A stretch of DNA of 64,000 nucleotides, from assembly GCF_001889265.1 (NCBI RefSeq), contig NZ_CP018151.1, positions 372,001 to 436,000 on the forward strand, given 5' to 3'. How positions within the stretch are numbered: the stretch's first letter is position 1; each line of letters opens with the position of its first letter. The stretch is from Microbacterium sp. 1.5R (GTDB lineage Bacteria; Actinomycetota; Actinomycetes; Actinomycetales; Microbacteriaceae). The notes under the pieces are model-generated. The model was not told the origin of the DNA, ran no database searches, and saw only the letters and a list, made by a program, of their open reading frames with translations. Positions 47,087-56,802 of the stretch are shown here, one piece after another. A program made the translations under genes and the position numbers.

Positions 47087-47698
47087 ATGCAGCGATTGAC
47101 CCCGATGGGCGTCATGGTGCTGGCGCTGCTGCGCGAAGGCGACATGCACCCCTACGAGATGGTGCGCCTGATGCGCGTGCGCCGCGACGAACGGCTGCTC
47201 GCCGTCACGAACGGGACGCTCTATCACACGGTCGGCCGACTCCAGCGGGCCGGTCTCATCGACGAGGTGGGCATCGACCGAGAGGGCAACCGCCCCGAGC
47301 GCACCACCTACACGCTCACGGATGCCGGACGGGACGCGCTGATCGCCTGGCTGCGTCGCGAGCTGTCGATCATCGAGCGCCCGGCCGAGTTCCGCATCGC
47401 ACTCGCCGAGGCTCACAATCTCGAGCGTCCCGACGTCATCGACCGCCTCCGCGAGCGTCGCTCCGCGCTCGCCGAAGGCCACGCGCTGCACCGTGACGGG
47501 CTGGTCGGCGCTCGCAGAAGGGGCGCCCCCGAGCAGGTGCTCGTCGAGTTCGAGCGCCAGGAGGTGCTGCTCGACGCCGAGCTGCGCTGGCTCGACTCGC
47601 TCCTCGATCGTCTCGAGGCCGAGGAGTTCCCCTGGGGGCCCACGGCTTTCGAGAACACCGACCGCTACCTCGCTCAGCGAAAGGCTGCACAGCAATGA
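47087..47698 (+). CDS. PadR-family transcriptional repressor
   Basis: 203 aa. N-terminal PadR winged helix (MGVMVLALLREGDMHPYEMVRLMRVRRDERLLAVTNGTLYHTVGRLQRAGLI, then a wing with RTTYTLTDAG), and a C-terminal Vir-like coiled-coil dimerisation part. It overlaps the MFS gene by four bases (ATGA) and has a palindrome over its promoter. A drug- or stress-inducible repressor of the adjacent efflux pump is the standard reading. Confidence 0.9.
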   Translation: MQRLTPMGVMVLALLREGDMHPYEMVRLMRVRRDERLLAVTNGTLYHTVGRLQRAGLIDEVGIDREGNRPERTTYTLTDAGRDALIAWLRRELSIIERPAEFRIALAEAHNLERPDVIDRLRERRSALAEGHALHRDGLVGARRRGAPEQVLVEFERQEVLLDAELRWLDSLLDRLEAEEFPWGPTAFENTDRYLAQRKAAQQ

Positions 47699-49272
47699 CC
47701 GATTCCCCCTCGACCGGAGGCCGGCCCACGGCATCCGGGTCATCCGGTCCCTCGACCGGCACCTTCGCCGCCGGGCATCGACCCGCGAGCCCCTGGCCCG
47801 CGCTCTGGGCGCTCGTCATCGGCTTCTTCATGATCCTCGTCGACACGACGATCGTCTCGGTCGCGAACCCCGCGATCAAGGCGGCGCTCGACCCGACCAC
47901 CAACAACCTCGACAACGTCGTGTGGGTCACCAGCGCCTACCTGCTCGCCTACGCGGTGCCGCTGCTGATCACGGGCCGTCTCGGCGATCGGTTCGGCCCG
48001 AAGAACATCTACCTCATCGGCCTCGCGATCTTCACGCTCGCCTCGCTCTGGTGCGGGCTGTCGAACTCGCTCGAGATGCTGATCGCCGCTCGCGCCGTGC
48101 AGGGGCTCGGCGCCGCCTTCATGACGCCGCAGACCATGGCCGTGATCACCCGCACGTTCCCGCCCGAGCGCCGCGGCGCCGCCATGGGGCTGTGGGGTGC
48201 GACGGCCGGCGTCGCGACCCTCGTGGGACCGCTCGTCGGGGGCCTGCTCGTCGACGGCTTCGGCTGGGAGTGGATCTTCTTCGTGAACATCCCCGTCGGG
48301 ATCGTCGCCTTCGTGCTCGCGTGGAGGCTCGTCCCGAAGCTGCAGACCAGTGCGCACCGGTTCGACATCCTGGGCGTCATCCTCAGCGCGGTGGCGCTGT
48401 TCCTCATCGTCTTCGGACTGCAGGAGGGCGAGAAGTTCGACTGGGGCGTGATCTGGGGACCGATCTCGGTGTGGGGCATCATCATCACCGGCCTCGTCGT
48501 GCTCGCGCTCTTCATCGTGCAGCAGGCGCGCACGCGCAGCGAGGCCCTGGTGCCTCTCGCACTGTTCCGCGACCGCAACTTCTCGGGGGCGAACGTCGCG
48601 ATCGCCGCGGTCGGCTTCACCGTGACGAGCATGTCGCTGCCGATGATGTTCTTCCTGCAGACGGCGCGAGGGCTCACCCCGACGCAGGCCGCGCTGCTGC
48701 TGATCCCGATGGCCGTGCTGTCGGGCGTGCTCGCCCCGTTCGCCGGCAAGCTGCTCGACCGCATCGACCCGCGGATCATCCTCATCCCCGGTCTGCTCTG
48801 CGTGGTCGTCGCGCTCGTCTGGTACTCGGCCCTGATCAACATGGACACCGAGATCTGGATGTTCCTGCTGCCCTCGGCGCTCATGGGCGTCGGCAACGCC
48901 GGAATGTGGGGACCGCTCGCCACCACCGCGACGCGCAAGCTGCCTCCCCGCCAGGCCGGTGCCGGCGCGGGCATCTACAACACGACCCGCACCATCGGAT
49001 CGGTCATCGGCTCGGCATCCATCGCCGCGTTCATGCAGTCGCGTCTCGAAGCGAACCTGCCGGGTCTCGCCGACGCATCCGCGGGGATCGAAGGCGGAGG
49101 ATCGCTTCCTCCGCAGGTCGCCGAGGGATTCGCCGCCGGCATGTCGCAGGCAATCCTGCTGCCGGCCTGCGTGATGGTCATCGCTCTCGTGGCGTCGCTC
49201 TTCCTCGGACGCTACGACAAGGCGGATGCCGCGGCATCCGCCCCCGCGGAGGCGCCCGCCCCCGCAGCGTGA
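47695..49272 (+). CDS. MFS multidrug efflux transporter, DHA2 (EmrB/QacA) family
   Basis: 525 aa, fourteen-span class. Motifs: LVDTTIVSVANPAI in span 1, GRLGDRFGPKNIYLIGL (motif A), RAVQGLGAAFMTPQTMAVI (motif C region GALGGAF-like) and WEWIFFVNIPVGI after span 5. C-terminus ends in an Ala/Pro-rich tail. Proton-driven drug export, ligand unknown. Translationally coupled to the PadR repressor. Confidence 0.92.
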   Translation: MTDSPSTGGRPTASGSSGPSTGTFAAGHRPASPWPALWALVIGFFMILVDTTIVSVANPAIKAALDPTTNNLDNVVWVTSAYLLAYAVPLLITGRLGDRFGPKNIYLIGLAIFTLASLWCGLSNSLEMLIAARAVQGLGAAFMTPQTMAVITRTFPPERRGAAMGLWGATAGVATLVGPLVGGLLVDGFGWEWIFFVNIPVGIVAFVLAWRLVPKLQTSAHRFDILGVILSAVALFLIVFGLQEGEKFDWGVIWGPISVWGIIITGLVVLALFIVQQARTRSEALVPLALFRDRNFSGANVAIAAVGFTVTSMSLPMMFFLQTARGLTPTQAALLLIPMAVLSGVLAPFAGKLLDRIDPRIILIPGLLCVVVALVWYSALINMDTEIWMFLLPSALMGVGNAGMWGPLATTATRKLPPRQAGAGAGIYNTTRTIGSVIGSASIAAFMQSRLEANLPGLADASAGIEGGGSLPPQVAEGFAAGMSQAILLPACVMVIALVASLFLGRYDKADAAASAPAEAPAPAA

Positions 49273-49368
49273 CCGGTCCGTCGGCGAGCCGGGTCGACTG
49301 CGCGATCGTGCAGCGGGCCCGGCTCTCCCGGTTTGCGGCCGTCACCGCGGATGTGATCTCATCGGGCG

Positions 49369-49899
49369 ATGACGATCGAGCTCACGAGGCCCACCACCGA
49401 CCTGTTCGACTCCTGGGCGGCTGCGGTCGCCGAGTTCGGTGACGGGCACGTCGACGGGTCGGGTCTGCAGGCGCCGGTCACCCCGGATCGGGCGACGCTG
49501 GACGCGCTGATCGAGAAGTCGGCGGTTCTCTCCGACACCTCCGCGCAGCTGCCCGAGGATGCCGTGCACAACGATCTGTACTGGATCGTGGATGACGGCG
49601 AGGTCGTCGGGTTCCTGTCCTTCCGTCACGAGCTCAACGAATGGCTGCGTGAGGCGGGCGGTCACATCGGCTACTCGGTGCGCGCCTCCCGTCGTCGCCA
49701 GGGCTACGCATCGGCCGCGCTGCGGCTCGGACTCGAGCGTGCCCGCGAGATCGGACTCGAGCGCGTGCTGGTCACGTGCGACGACGACAACGTCGGCTCC
49801 TACCGAACGATCGAGGGCGCCGGTGGCGTGCTGCAGGACGTCAGCGACCAGTCGGAGCGTGGACACGCCATGCTCCGGCGCTACTGGATCACGCTCTGA
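49369..49899 (+). CDS. GNAT-family N-acetyltransferase
   Basis: 176 aa. GNAT fold with acetyl-CoA binding segment GYSVRASRRRQGYASAALRLGLERARE (Q/RxxGxG/A-like RRRQGYA) and a following LVTCDDDNVGSYRTIEGAGG motif typical of the small-molecule acetyltransferase (RimI/YhhY-like) subclass. Acceptor unknown. The start region has no strong ribosome site. Single gene. Confidence 0.85.
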   Translation: MTIELTRPTTDLFDSWAAAVAEFGDGHVDGSGLQAPVTPDRATLDALIEKSAVLSDTSAQLPEDAVHNDLYWIVDDGEVVGFLSFRHELNEWLREAGGHIGYSVRASRRRQGYASAALRLGLERAREIGLERVLVTCDDDNVGSYRTIEGAGGVLQDVSDQSERGHAMLRRYWITL

Positions 49900-50018
49900 C
49901 GCCGATCCGCGAAGCGCCTCCGGGACAGGGGTGCCGGTCGTCGCCGGTTAGGGTTGATGGTCGACGACCATCCCGGTGGCAGCATCCTGCCCCCCGTCCC
50001 CTCTGAGGAGCATCCGTC

Positions 50019-51497
50019 GTGATCCGAAATCCCACCTCTGCATCCGCGCGCCTGCGCGCGCTCGGACGCACCGCCGGGGCGATGGCGCTCACGGCGTTCG
50101 TCGCCGTCGGAGCCCTGCTCGGCGGAGCCTCCGCCGCGACTGCGGCCGATGACTCCGAGACCTACGTCATCGGCACGGACACCACGTTCGCGCCGTTCGA
50201 GTTCACCTCTCCCGACGGTGAGCTCGTCGGCATCGACATGGACCTGCTGCGTGCGATCGCGAAGGACCAGGGCTTCGAGGTCGAGATCCGTCAGCTCGGA
50301 TTCGACGCCGCCGTGCAGGCCTTGCAGGCGAACCAGGTCGACGCGGTCATGGCCGGGATGTCGATCACCGAGGAGCGCCAGGAGACGTTCGACTTCAGCG
50401 AGCCGTACTTCACCAGCGGCATCCAGCTCGGAGTGCTCGAGTCGAGCGACATCCAGTCGCTCGACGACCTCGACGGCGAGGCCGTGGCGGTCAAGACCGG
50501 CACGCAGGGCCAGACCTTCGCGGAGGAGAACCAGGACGAGTACGGCTTCCGCATCACGCCCTACCAGGACACCACCGACATGGTCGACGCTGTCAAGGCA
50601 GGCCAGGCCGTCGGCTACTTCGAGGACTTCCCGGTGCTCGCCTACGGGATCCAGCAGGGGTCGGGCTTCCGCCTGATCGGTGAGCCCGAGCTCGGCGGCG
50701 AGTACGGGTTCGCCGTCAACAAGGGGCAGAACCCCGAGCTGATCGAGATGTTCAACGAGGGTCTCGCGAATCTCCAGGCCTCCGGAGAGTACGACGAGAT
50801 CGTCGACAGCTACCTCGCCGGCGGCGAGGAGACCACGCAGGCGACCGACATCTTCTCCGTCGCCGTGAAGTACTGGCCCGCTCTCATGGAGGGCCTCTGG
50901 CTCACGATCCTCGCGACGCTCGTCGCGATCGTGGCCGCGTTCATCCTCGGCCTCATCTTCGGCTTCGGCCGCGTCTCGGCCTTCGCGCCGTTCCGCTGGG
51001 TGGCCACGGCCTACGTCTACGTCTTCCGCGGCACACCGATCCTCGTGCAGGCGTTCTTCGTGTTCTTCGCCATCCCGCAGCTCTTCCCCGGGCTCACGTT
51101 CAACCCCTTCGTCGCCGGCGCCATCACGCTCTCGCTCAATACGGGCGCGTACATGACGGAGATCATCCGCGGTGGCATCCAGGCCGTCGATCCGGGCCAG
51201 GCCGAAGCGTCGCGTTCGCTCGGTCTCGGACACTGGAAGACGATGCAGAAGGTCGTGCTGCCTCAGGCGTTCCGCATCATGGTCCCCTCGTTCGTCAACC
51301 AGGGCATCATCACCCTCAAGGACACGTCGCTCATCAGCGTCATCGGCCTCGCAGAGCTGACCTTCGTGTCGCGTCAGATCATCGCCTCGACGTACTTGTC
51401 GGCGCAGGTGCTGACGATCGTCGCCATCATCTACTTCGTCGTGATCACGCTTCTGACGCTGCTCGCGAACCGCCTGGAGAGGAAGTTCACCGCATGA
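50019..51497 (+). CDS. polar amino-acid ABC transporter: fused binding protein and permease
   Basis: 492 aa natural fusion. Signal peptide of about 43 residues, with an Ala-rich core, ends around TAAD. A family-3 solute-binding domain then runs from about 45 to 265 ([37 protein letters not shown]). From about 280 the HisM/GlnP-type permease follows ([34 protein letters not shown]-loop [23 protein letters not shown]). As in Lactococcus GlnP, one polypeptide tethers receptor and pore. GTG start after GAGGAG. Ligand (glutamine, glutamate, His or similar) unresolved. Overlaps the ATPase gene by four bases. Confidence 0.92.
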   Translation: MIRNPTSASARLRALGRTAGAMALTAFVAVGALLGGASAATAADDSETYVIGTDTTFAPFEFTSPDGELVGIDMDLLRAIAKDQGFEVEIRQLGFDAAVQALQANQVDAVMAGMSITEERQETFDFSEPYFTSGIQLGVLESSDIQSLDDLDGEAVAVKTGTQGQTFAEENQDEYGFRITPYQDTTDMVDAVKAGQAVGYFEDFPVLAYGIQQGSGFRLIGEPELGGEYGFAVNKGQNPELIEMFNEGLANLQASGEYDEIVDSYLAGGEETTQATDIFSVAVKYWPALMEGLWLTILATLVAIVAAFILGLIFGFGRVSAFAPFRWVATAYVYVFRGTPILVQAFFVFFAIPQLFPGLTFNPFVAGAITLSLNTGAYMTEIIRGGIQAVDPGQAEASRSLGLGHWKTMQKVVLPQAFRIMVPSFVNQGIITLKDTSLISVIGLAELTFVSRQIIASTYLSAQVLTIVAIIYFVVITLLTLLANRLERKFTA

Positions 51498-52222
51498 GCA
51501 AGATCGAGGTCAGAGACCTGCACAAGTCCTTCGGCGACAACCACGTGCTCAAGGGCATCGACCTCACGGTCGAGGACGGCGAAGTCGTCGCGGTCATCGG
51601 CCCGTCGGGGTCGGGGAAGTCGACCCTGCTGCGCTGCCTCAACAAGCTCGAGGAGCCCACGTCGGGCCATGTCATCGTCGACGGCGTCGACCTGACCGAC
51701 AAGAGCGTCAAGCTCGACGAGGTGCGCCAGCGCATCGGCATGGTGTTCCAGCACTTCAACCTGTTCCCGCACATGACGGTGCTCGAGAACATCACTCTCG
51801 CTCCCGTCGAGCTCGGCAAGCTCTCGAAGGCCCAGGCGAAGGAGCGCGCTCTGGCTCTGCTCGACCGCGTGGGCCTGGCCGAGAAGGCCGATGCCAAGCC
51901 GGCATCCCTGTCGGGCGGTCAGAAGCAGCGCGTGGCGATCGCCCGCGCGCTCGCGATGGACCCCGAGATCATGCTGTTCGACGAGGCGACCAGCGCCCTC
52001 GACCCCGAGATGGTGGGCGAGGTGCTGCAGGTCATCCGCGACCTGGCGTCCGGCGGCATGACGATGGTGCTCGTGACGCACGAGATGGGCTTCGCCCGCG
52101 AGGTCTCGGGCCGCACGGTGTTCATGGACGCCGGAGTCGTCGTCGAGGAGGCGCCGCCCGCCGAGCTGTTCGGCGCGCCGAAGAACGAGCGGCTGAAGGA
52201 CTTCCTCTCGAAGGTGCTTTGA
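51494..52222 (+). CDS. glnQ: polar amino-acid ABC transporter ATPase
   Basis: 242 aa. Walker [11 protein letters not shown]-loop [16 protein letters not shown], signature LSGGQKQR, Walker [15 protein letters not shown], switch histidine in [11 protein letters not shown]. These are the exact features of GlnQ/HisP-type ATPases. Coupled to the fused binding protein-permease; the pair forms a complete importer with homodimeric ATPase and permease halves. Confidence 0.95.
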   Translation: MSKIEVRDLHKSFGDNHVLKGIDLTVEDGEVVAVIGPSGSGKSTLLRCLNKLEEPTSGHVIVDGVDLTDKSVKLDEVRQRIGMVFQHFNLFPHMTVLENITLAPVELGKLSKAQAKERALALLDRVGLAEKADAKPASLSGGQKQRVAIARALAMDPEIMLFDEATSALDPEMVGEVLQVIRDLASGGMTMVLVTHEMGFAREVSGRTVFMDAGVVVEEAPPAELFGAPKNERLKDFLSKVL

Positions 52223-52235
52223 GCGGCACTCCGTG

Positions 52236-52273
52236 ACGAAGGCCCCCATCCGGTTCCGGACGGGGGCCTTCGT
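52236..52273. terminator. bidirectional terminator between glnQ and MFS gene
   Basis: 18 bp stem ACGAAGGCCCCCATCCGG (52236-52253) with its partner at 52256-52273, one mismatch, a two-base loop and TTCGT ends. Lies between convergent genes. Confidence 0.85.
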
Positions 52274-52283
52274 TCGTGTCGGG

Positions 52284-53603
52284 TCAGGGGGTCGGAGTCG
52301 GCGTCGGCGCCGGATGCCGGCGGATCGTCGCGCTGACCAGCGCCGCTACCGCGCAGAGCCCGGCGGCGGCGAACCAGGCGAACGTGTACTGGCCGGTGTG
52401 GTCGCGCACCATGCCCGCAAGGAACGAGGCGATGCCGGCGCCGATCTGGTGCGCGGCGAACACCCAGCCGAACACCAGAGGCCCTCGGTCCCCGAAGACC
52501 TCGCGACACAGCGCGATGGTCGGCGGAACAGTCGCCACCCAGTCGAGGCCGTAGATCACGATGAAGACGATGATGCTCGGCTGCACCTCGGCCGACAGCA
52601 GGCTCGGCAGGAAGAGCAGGCTCACGCCGCGCAGCGCGTAGTAAGCGGCCAGCAGGATGCGGGGGTTCACCCGGTCGGTCAGCCACCCGGAGAACACGGT
52701 GCCGGCGATGTCGAAGATCCCGACGACGGCGAGCAGTCCGGCCGCGGTCGTCGTCGGCATCCCGTGGTCGTGCGCGCTGGGGATGAAGTGGGTGCCGATC
52801 AGGCCGTTGGTCGTGGCGCCACAGATCGCGAACCCGATCGCGAGGGCCCAGAACGTCTTGGTGCGGGCGGCGTCGCGCAGCGTCGTGAGGGCGAGGCGGG
52901 CGGCGCCCCACGCGTTGCCCTTCGGCCGCGCGGCCACGGTGACAGGGCCGGTGTCGCCGTAGCGGGTGACGCCGAGATCGCTCGGTCGGTTGCGCACGAA
53001 GATCCAGACCAGGGGGACGACCGCGAGAGCACCGCCGGCGATGATGAGAGATGCTCCGCGCCATCCGATGTCCTCGGCCGCCGCGGCGATCACGGGCAGG
53101 AAGATGAGCTGTCCGGTCGCGCTGCCCGCGGTGAGCACACCCGAGACCAGCCCGCGTCTGGTTGCGAACCAGGTGTCGGTGATCGTCGCAGCGAAGACCA
53201 GCGCCATGGACCCGGTGCCGAGCCCGATCAGCACACCCCACGTGAGTATGAGCTGCGCCGGGGTGGCCACGAAGACGCTCAGCGCGGCGCCGGCGCCGAT
53301 CACGAACAGAGCGGTCACGGTCACCGCGCGGATGCCGAAGCGCTGCATCAGCGCGGCGGCGAAGGGGGCGGTGAGGCCGAACAGCAGCAGGTTGACCGTG
53401 ACGGCGAGGGAGAGCTCCGCGGTGGTCCAGCCGAACTCGTCCTGCAGGGGCAGCATCAGCACCCCGGGCGCGGCGCGGAATCCGGCGGCTCCGATCAGGG
53501 CGATCAGGGCCACGAGTGCGACGATCCAGGCGGGATGGATGCGGCGCTGCCGGAGTGCGGGTGTCGGGGTGCCGGTCGGCTCCTCGACCGAGTCTGCGGT
53601 CAC
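52284..53603 (-). CDS. MFS transporter, oxalate/formate antiporter-like
   Basis: 439 aa, about twelve spans. Sequence starts at GTG 53603, which overlaps the HxlR stop (GTGA). Markers: GAAGFRAAPGVLMLPLQDEFGWTTAELSLAVTVNLLLFGLTAPFAAALMQRFG, characteristic of the CynX/OFA-type MFS clade with short N-terminus, and GWLTDRVNPR midway. Substrate unknown. Ends in a Pro/Thr tail. It forms one unit with the HxlR regulator. Confidence 0.85.
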   Translation of the reverse strand: MTADSVEEPTGTPTPALRQRRIHPAWIVALVALIALIGAAGFRAAPGVLMLPLQDEFGWTTAELSLAVTVNLLLFGLTAPFAAALMQRFGIRAVTVTALFVIGAGAALSVFVATPAQLILTWGVLIGLGTGSMALVFAATITDTWFATRRGLVSGVLTAGSATGQLIFLPVIAAAAEDIGWRGASLIIAGGALAVVPLVWIFVRNRPSDLGVTRYGDTGPVTVAARPKGNAWGAARLALTTLRDAARTKTFWALAIGFAICGATTNGLIGTHFIPSAHDHGMPTTTAAGLLAVVGIFDIAGTVFSGWLTDRVNPRILLAAYYALRGVSLLFLPSLLSAEVQPSIIVFIVIYGLDWVATVPPTIALCREVFGDRGPLVFGWVFAAHQIGAGIASFLAGMVRDHTGQYTFAWFAAAGLCAVAALVSATIRRHPAPTPTPTP

Positions 53604-54064
53604 GCTGCGTCGCCCGACGTCAGGGCGAACGGCTCGCCGCCCATGCTGCGGCGGGTCCATCGCGTGCTGTCGGCGTCGAGTGGGGCGGCGCAGGTCGCGC
53701 ACCAGTCGGCGGATGCCGTCGCCTCGCCGCAGCGACCGCAGCTGACGGTCAGGCCCCAGGACCCGTCAGGATCGGTCGTGCTCGTGAAGCGCGCGTAGGC
53801 GTGCAGGATCGGGAGGGTCTCGCGTCCGGCGTCCGTGAGCCGATAGCCGGGGTCACCGTGTGCGACGAGACCCGCCTCGCCCATCGAGGCGAGGCGCCGG
53901 GCGAGCACGGAGTCGGCGGCGCCGGTCGCATCGCGCAGCTCGTCGAAGCGCGAGCGGCCGGAGAAGAGCTCCCGCAGGATCAGGAGGACCCACGGGTCGG
54001 CGAGCACATCGGCGGAGCGGGCGATCGGGCAGGTGGCTGTCGACCAGTCGGAGCGGAGCGGCAT
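53600..54064 (-). CDS. HxlR-family transcriptional regulator with C-terminal zinc ribbon
   Basis: 154 aa. HxlR winged helix (CPIARSADVLADPWVLLILRELFSGRSRFDELRDATGAADSVLARRL), Cys12 being the usual redox- or aldehyde-sensing cysteine near the N-terminus. The C-terminal 45 residues carry CGRCGE and CATC, a four-cysteine zinc-ribbon-like addition seen in a subset of this family. Autoregulation is likely through the palindrome at its promoter. Controls the downstream MFS gene. Confidence 0.87.
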   Translation of the reverse strand: MPLRSDWSTATCPIARSADVLADPWVLLILRELFSGRSRFDELRDATGAADSVLARRLASMGEAGLVAHGDPGYRLTDAGRETLPILHAYARFTSTTDPDGSWGLTVSCGRCGEATASADWCATCAAPLDADSTRWTRRSMGGEPFALTSGDAA

Positions 54065-54070
54065 CCGCCA

Positions 54071-54099
54071 ACTTTCTTGAAGAAAGCTGGTGGTGTCAA
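54071..54099 (-). promoter_or_regulatory. HxlR promoter with palindromic operator
   Basis: On the complement: -35 TTGACA (54099-54094), 17 bp, -10 GAAAGT (54076-54071), and the start codon follows six bases later, so the mRNA is probably leaderless. The palindrome CTTTCTTGAAGAAAG (54072-54086) overlaps the -10, a good HxlR operator. Confidence 0.75.
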
Positions 54100-54162
54100 C
54101 AGTTCTCGGCCGAGTTGGCGGAGTACCTGCGCGAATCGGCAGGAAAGCGACGACGGGTCGGA

Positions 54163-55440
54163 CTACTCCGCGACGCGGGCAGCGATGTCCGTGCGGAAGT
54201 GCGAGCCCTCGAGGGTGATGAGACCGATGGCCTCGTATGCCCGGTCACGCGCGGTGCGGAAGTCCGATCCCACGGCGACGACGTTGAGCACGCGGCCGCC
54301 GGTGGCGATCAGCGACCCGCCGGGTGCGTCGGGGCTCGCGGTCGCCGCGTGCACGAGACGCACGCCCTCGACCGCCGCCGCATCGGAGAGGCCCTCGATC
54401 GGACGGCCGGTCTGCGGAGCCTCGGGGTAGCCCTCGCTCGCGAGCACCACGGTGATTGCGACGTCGTCGCTGAACACGGGCTCGGGCTGATCCTCGAGCG
54501 TGCCCGATGCCGCGGCGAGCAGCAGCTCCGACAGCGGGGTCACGAGACGCGGCAGCACGATCTGGGTCTCGGGGTCGCCGAAGCGGGCGTTGAACTCGAT
54601 CACGCGCACGCCTGCGGGAGTGAGGATGAGGCCGGCGTACAGCAGGCCGATGAACGGCGTGCCCTCTTCGTCGAGCTGACGGATCACGGGCAGGGCGACG
54701 TCGCGGGTGACCTCCTCGACGAAGGCCTGCTCGCTGCCGAACTGGTCGGTGAGCCAGGGCAGCGGCGAGTAGGCGCCCATGCCGCCGGTGTTGGGGCCTT
54801 CGTCGCCGTCGAGCGCGCGCTTGAAGTCCTGGGCCGGGCTGAGCGCTCGGACGGTGTCGCCGTCGCTCAGGAAGAACAGCGAGACCTCGGGGCCCGAGAG
54901 GAACTCCTCGATCAGCACGGGACCGGACGGCAGGTAGTGCTCGGCATGAGCGAGAGCCTCGGCGCGATCGGATGTCACGATGACACCCTTGCCGGCAGCG
55001 AGGCCGTCGGCCTTCACGACGTGCGGGGCGCCGAGGTCGTCGAACGCGGCCTCGACCTCTGCGGTGGTGGTGGCGCGCACTGCGCGCCCGGTGGGGACAC
55101 CGGCGGCATCCATGATGCGCTTCGCGAACGACTTGGACCCCTCGAGCTGGGCCGCGGCCTTGCCCGGGCCGAACACGGGAATTCCGTGGGCCCGGAGGAC
55201 ATCGGCGACTCCGGCGACCAGAGGAGCCTCGGGGCCGACGACCACGAGATCGACCGCATGCTCGTTGGCGAAGGAGGTCACCGCGGCGCCGTCGAGCATG
55301 TCGAGGGTGACGGGGGTCGCATCCTGGGCGATGCCGGCGTTGCCGGGGGCGACGAAGATCTCGTGCTCCGCGGTCTCTGCTCGCAGAGCGAGGATGATCG
55401 CGTGCTCACGGGCACCGGAACCGAGGACGAGAATCTTCAC
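54163..55440 (-). CDS. purD: phosphoribosylamine-glycine ligase
   Basis: 425 aa ATP-grasp GAR synthetase, step 2 of purine synthesis. N-terminal LVLGSGAREHAI, then VVGPEAPLVAG, ADGLAAGKGVIV, the ATP-grasp EEFLSGPEVSLFF, NTGGMGAYSP and a C-terminal TVVLASEGYPE. GTG 55440 with TAGTCT (complement of 55447-55452) six bases upstream, so leaderless. Monocistronic. Confidence 0.96.
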   Translation of the reverse strand: MKILVLGSGAREHAIILALRAETAEHEIFVAPGNAGIAQDATPVTLDMLDGAAVTSFANEHAVDLVVVGPEAPLVAGVADVLRAHGIPVFGPGKAAAQLEGSKSFAKRIMDAAGVPTGRAVRATTTAEVEAAFDDLGAPHVVKADGLAAGKGVIVTSDRAEALAHAEHYLPSGPVLIEEFLSGPEVSLFFLSDGDTVRALSPAQDFKRALDGDEGPNTGGMGAYSPLPWLTDQFGSEQAFVEEVTRDVALPVIRQLDEEGTPFIGLLYAGLILTPAGVRVIEFNARFGDPETQIVLPRLVTPLSELLLAAASGTLEDQPEPVFSDDVAITVVLASEGYPEAPQTGRPIEGLSDAAAVEGVRLVHAATASPDAPGGSLIATGGRVLNVVAVGSDFRTARDRAYEAIGLITLEGSHFRTDIAARVAE

Positions 55441-55487
55441 CCGTCCAGACTACCGAGGCGGGGGCGCGGGTTTCGGCGGGTTCCCGG

Positions 55488-56168
55488 TCAGACGTCGATC
55501 GCCCGCTCGATCGACGGGTCCCACGGCAGAGTCCACCCGGCTGCATCGAACAGCGCATCGAGAACCATCGCCGTGAAGCCCCACACGATCGTGCCGTCGA
55601 TGTCGAACGCGGGCCCCTTCCACGTGCGTCCCATGCGGTGGATGGTCGACGTGTGCCGATTGGCGGGGTCGAGCAGCTGTGCCACGGGAACGCGGAAGAC
55701 CTCGACCGTCTCGGCGTGATCGACGGCGGCGACGCGCGACGGAGTGCGCCACCACCCGAGCACGGGGGTGACGACGTGGTTGCTGGCGGCGAGAGGAAGC
55801 TCGGGCAGCGTCGCGAGGATCTCGACGCCGTCCGGGTCGAGTCCGGTCTCCTCCTCGGCTTCGCGCAGGGCGGTGGCGACGGCATCCGCATCCGTGTTCT
55901 CGGCCCGGCCGCCCGGGAAGGACACCTGGCCGGGATGCGACGAGAGGGTCGCTGCCCGACGCTGCAGCAGTACATCGAGGTCGGCGGCGACAGTCGCCTC
56001 GTCGGTCCCGGCCGCGATACTGTCCAACCGCCCGAACAGCACGAGCACCGATGCCGGATGCGCACCGCCGCCGACCGCCGGGAACGGCTTCGCCCACGCA
56101 TCACCGCGCCGCGTCGCCGCGATCAGCTCGGCTCGCGCGCCACGCAGGGTATCGGGATTCTGGCTCAT
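55488..56168 (-). CDS. Nudix hydrolase, CoA diphosphatase (NudL/UPF0035) type
   Basis: 226 aa. The UPF0035/Nudix signature appears as GQVSFPGGRAENTD then REAEEETGL, following LQRRAATLSSHP; this combination marks CoA-type pyrophosphatases. It would cleave CoA or acyl-CoA to phosphopantetheine and 3',5'-ADP. TAGGCT (complement of 56176-56181) lies seven bases before ATG 56168, so the transcript is probably leaderless. Divergent from the sterol-carrier-family gene across a 61 bp palindrome. Confidence 0.85.
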   Translation of the reverse strand: MSQNPDTLRGARAELIAATRRGDAWAKPFPAVGGGAHPASVLVLFGRLDSIAAGTDEATVAADLDVLLQRRAATLSSHPGQVSFPGGRAENTDADAVATALREAEEETGLDPDGVEILATLPELPLAASNHVVTPVLGWWRTPSRVAAVDHAETVEVFRVPVAQLLDPANRHTSTIHRMGRTWKGPAFDIDGTIVWGFTAMVLDALFDAAGWTLPWDPSIERAIDV

Positions 56169-56236
56169 CGCCTCGAGCCTATTCCTGTGCGCGCGGGCGC
56201 CGGGCGACTATCGGTCCGATCCAGGTCGCCGGCGAA

Positions 56237-56297
56237 GGAGATCTCCGCGTGCGAAGGAGGGATTCGGGTGATCTGTCCTTCGAAAGCGCAGATCTCC
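56237..56297. repeat. 61 bp palindromic element, family A copy 3
   Basis: Left arm 56237-56258 (GGAGATCTCCGCGTGCGAAG...) and right arm 56276-56297 (...GCGCAGATCTCC) match in 19 of 22 positions, with a 17-base centre. It lies in the 197 bp divergent gap between the Nudix and sterol-carrier genes. Best-preserved copy of the family. Confidence 0.8.
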
Positions 56298-56365
56298 GTC
56301 CGAGGCGCCCGCGCCTACGAGGCACCCCCGACTGCGCCGCACAAGCCTCGGCGTACCCTTTCTCC

Positions 56366-56737
56366 ATGCCCTCCAGGAAGATCGACATCATCGACGGACG
56401 CGCCGCCCTCGACGAGGTCAGGCGCGCGGATGCCGCAGGTGAGAAGCCGCAACGCGCTCCCCTCGCGACCGCCGTGCGCTACCTGCTGCAGCTGCTCGAC
56501 GAGAAGGCCCCGGGCAACAGCGTCGAGGTGCGGGTGCCCCCGTTCGGTGCCGTGCAGGTGATCCAGGGCCCCCGTCACACCCGCGGCACCCCTCCGAATG
56601 TCGTCGAGATGGACCCGGCGACCTGGATCGCGGTCGCGACGGGCGTGGAGCACTGGTCGGATGCGGCGGGCTCGGGGCGCGTGAGCGCTTCCGGAACCCG
56701 CGCCGATCTCTCGGACGTCCTGCCACTGCGCCCCTGA
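56366..56737 (+). CDS. bacterial sterol-carrier-family protein
   Basis: 123 aa. Start RKIDIIDGRAALDEVRR, then LLDEKAPGNSVEVRVPPFGAVQVIQGPRHTRGTPPNVVEMDPATWIAVATG, the pattern of the actinobacterial SCP-2-like family that is often found near purF. TACCCT (56354-56359) six bases before the ATG indicates a leaderless transcript. Function not demonstrated in bacteria. Confidence 0.85.
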   Translation: MPSRKIDIIDGRAALDEVRRADAAGEKPQRAPLATAVRYLLQLLDEKAPGNSVEVRVPPFGAVQVIQGPRHTRGTPPNVVEMDPATWIAVATGVEHWSDAAGSGRVSASGTRADLSDVLPLRP

Positions 56738-56802
56738 CCCGTCGCACGGCTGAGTGCGCAGGAGGGGGAGCGACCCGCAGCCAACGGTGGGACAATGGAT
56801 GC

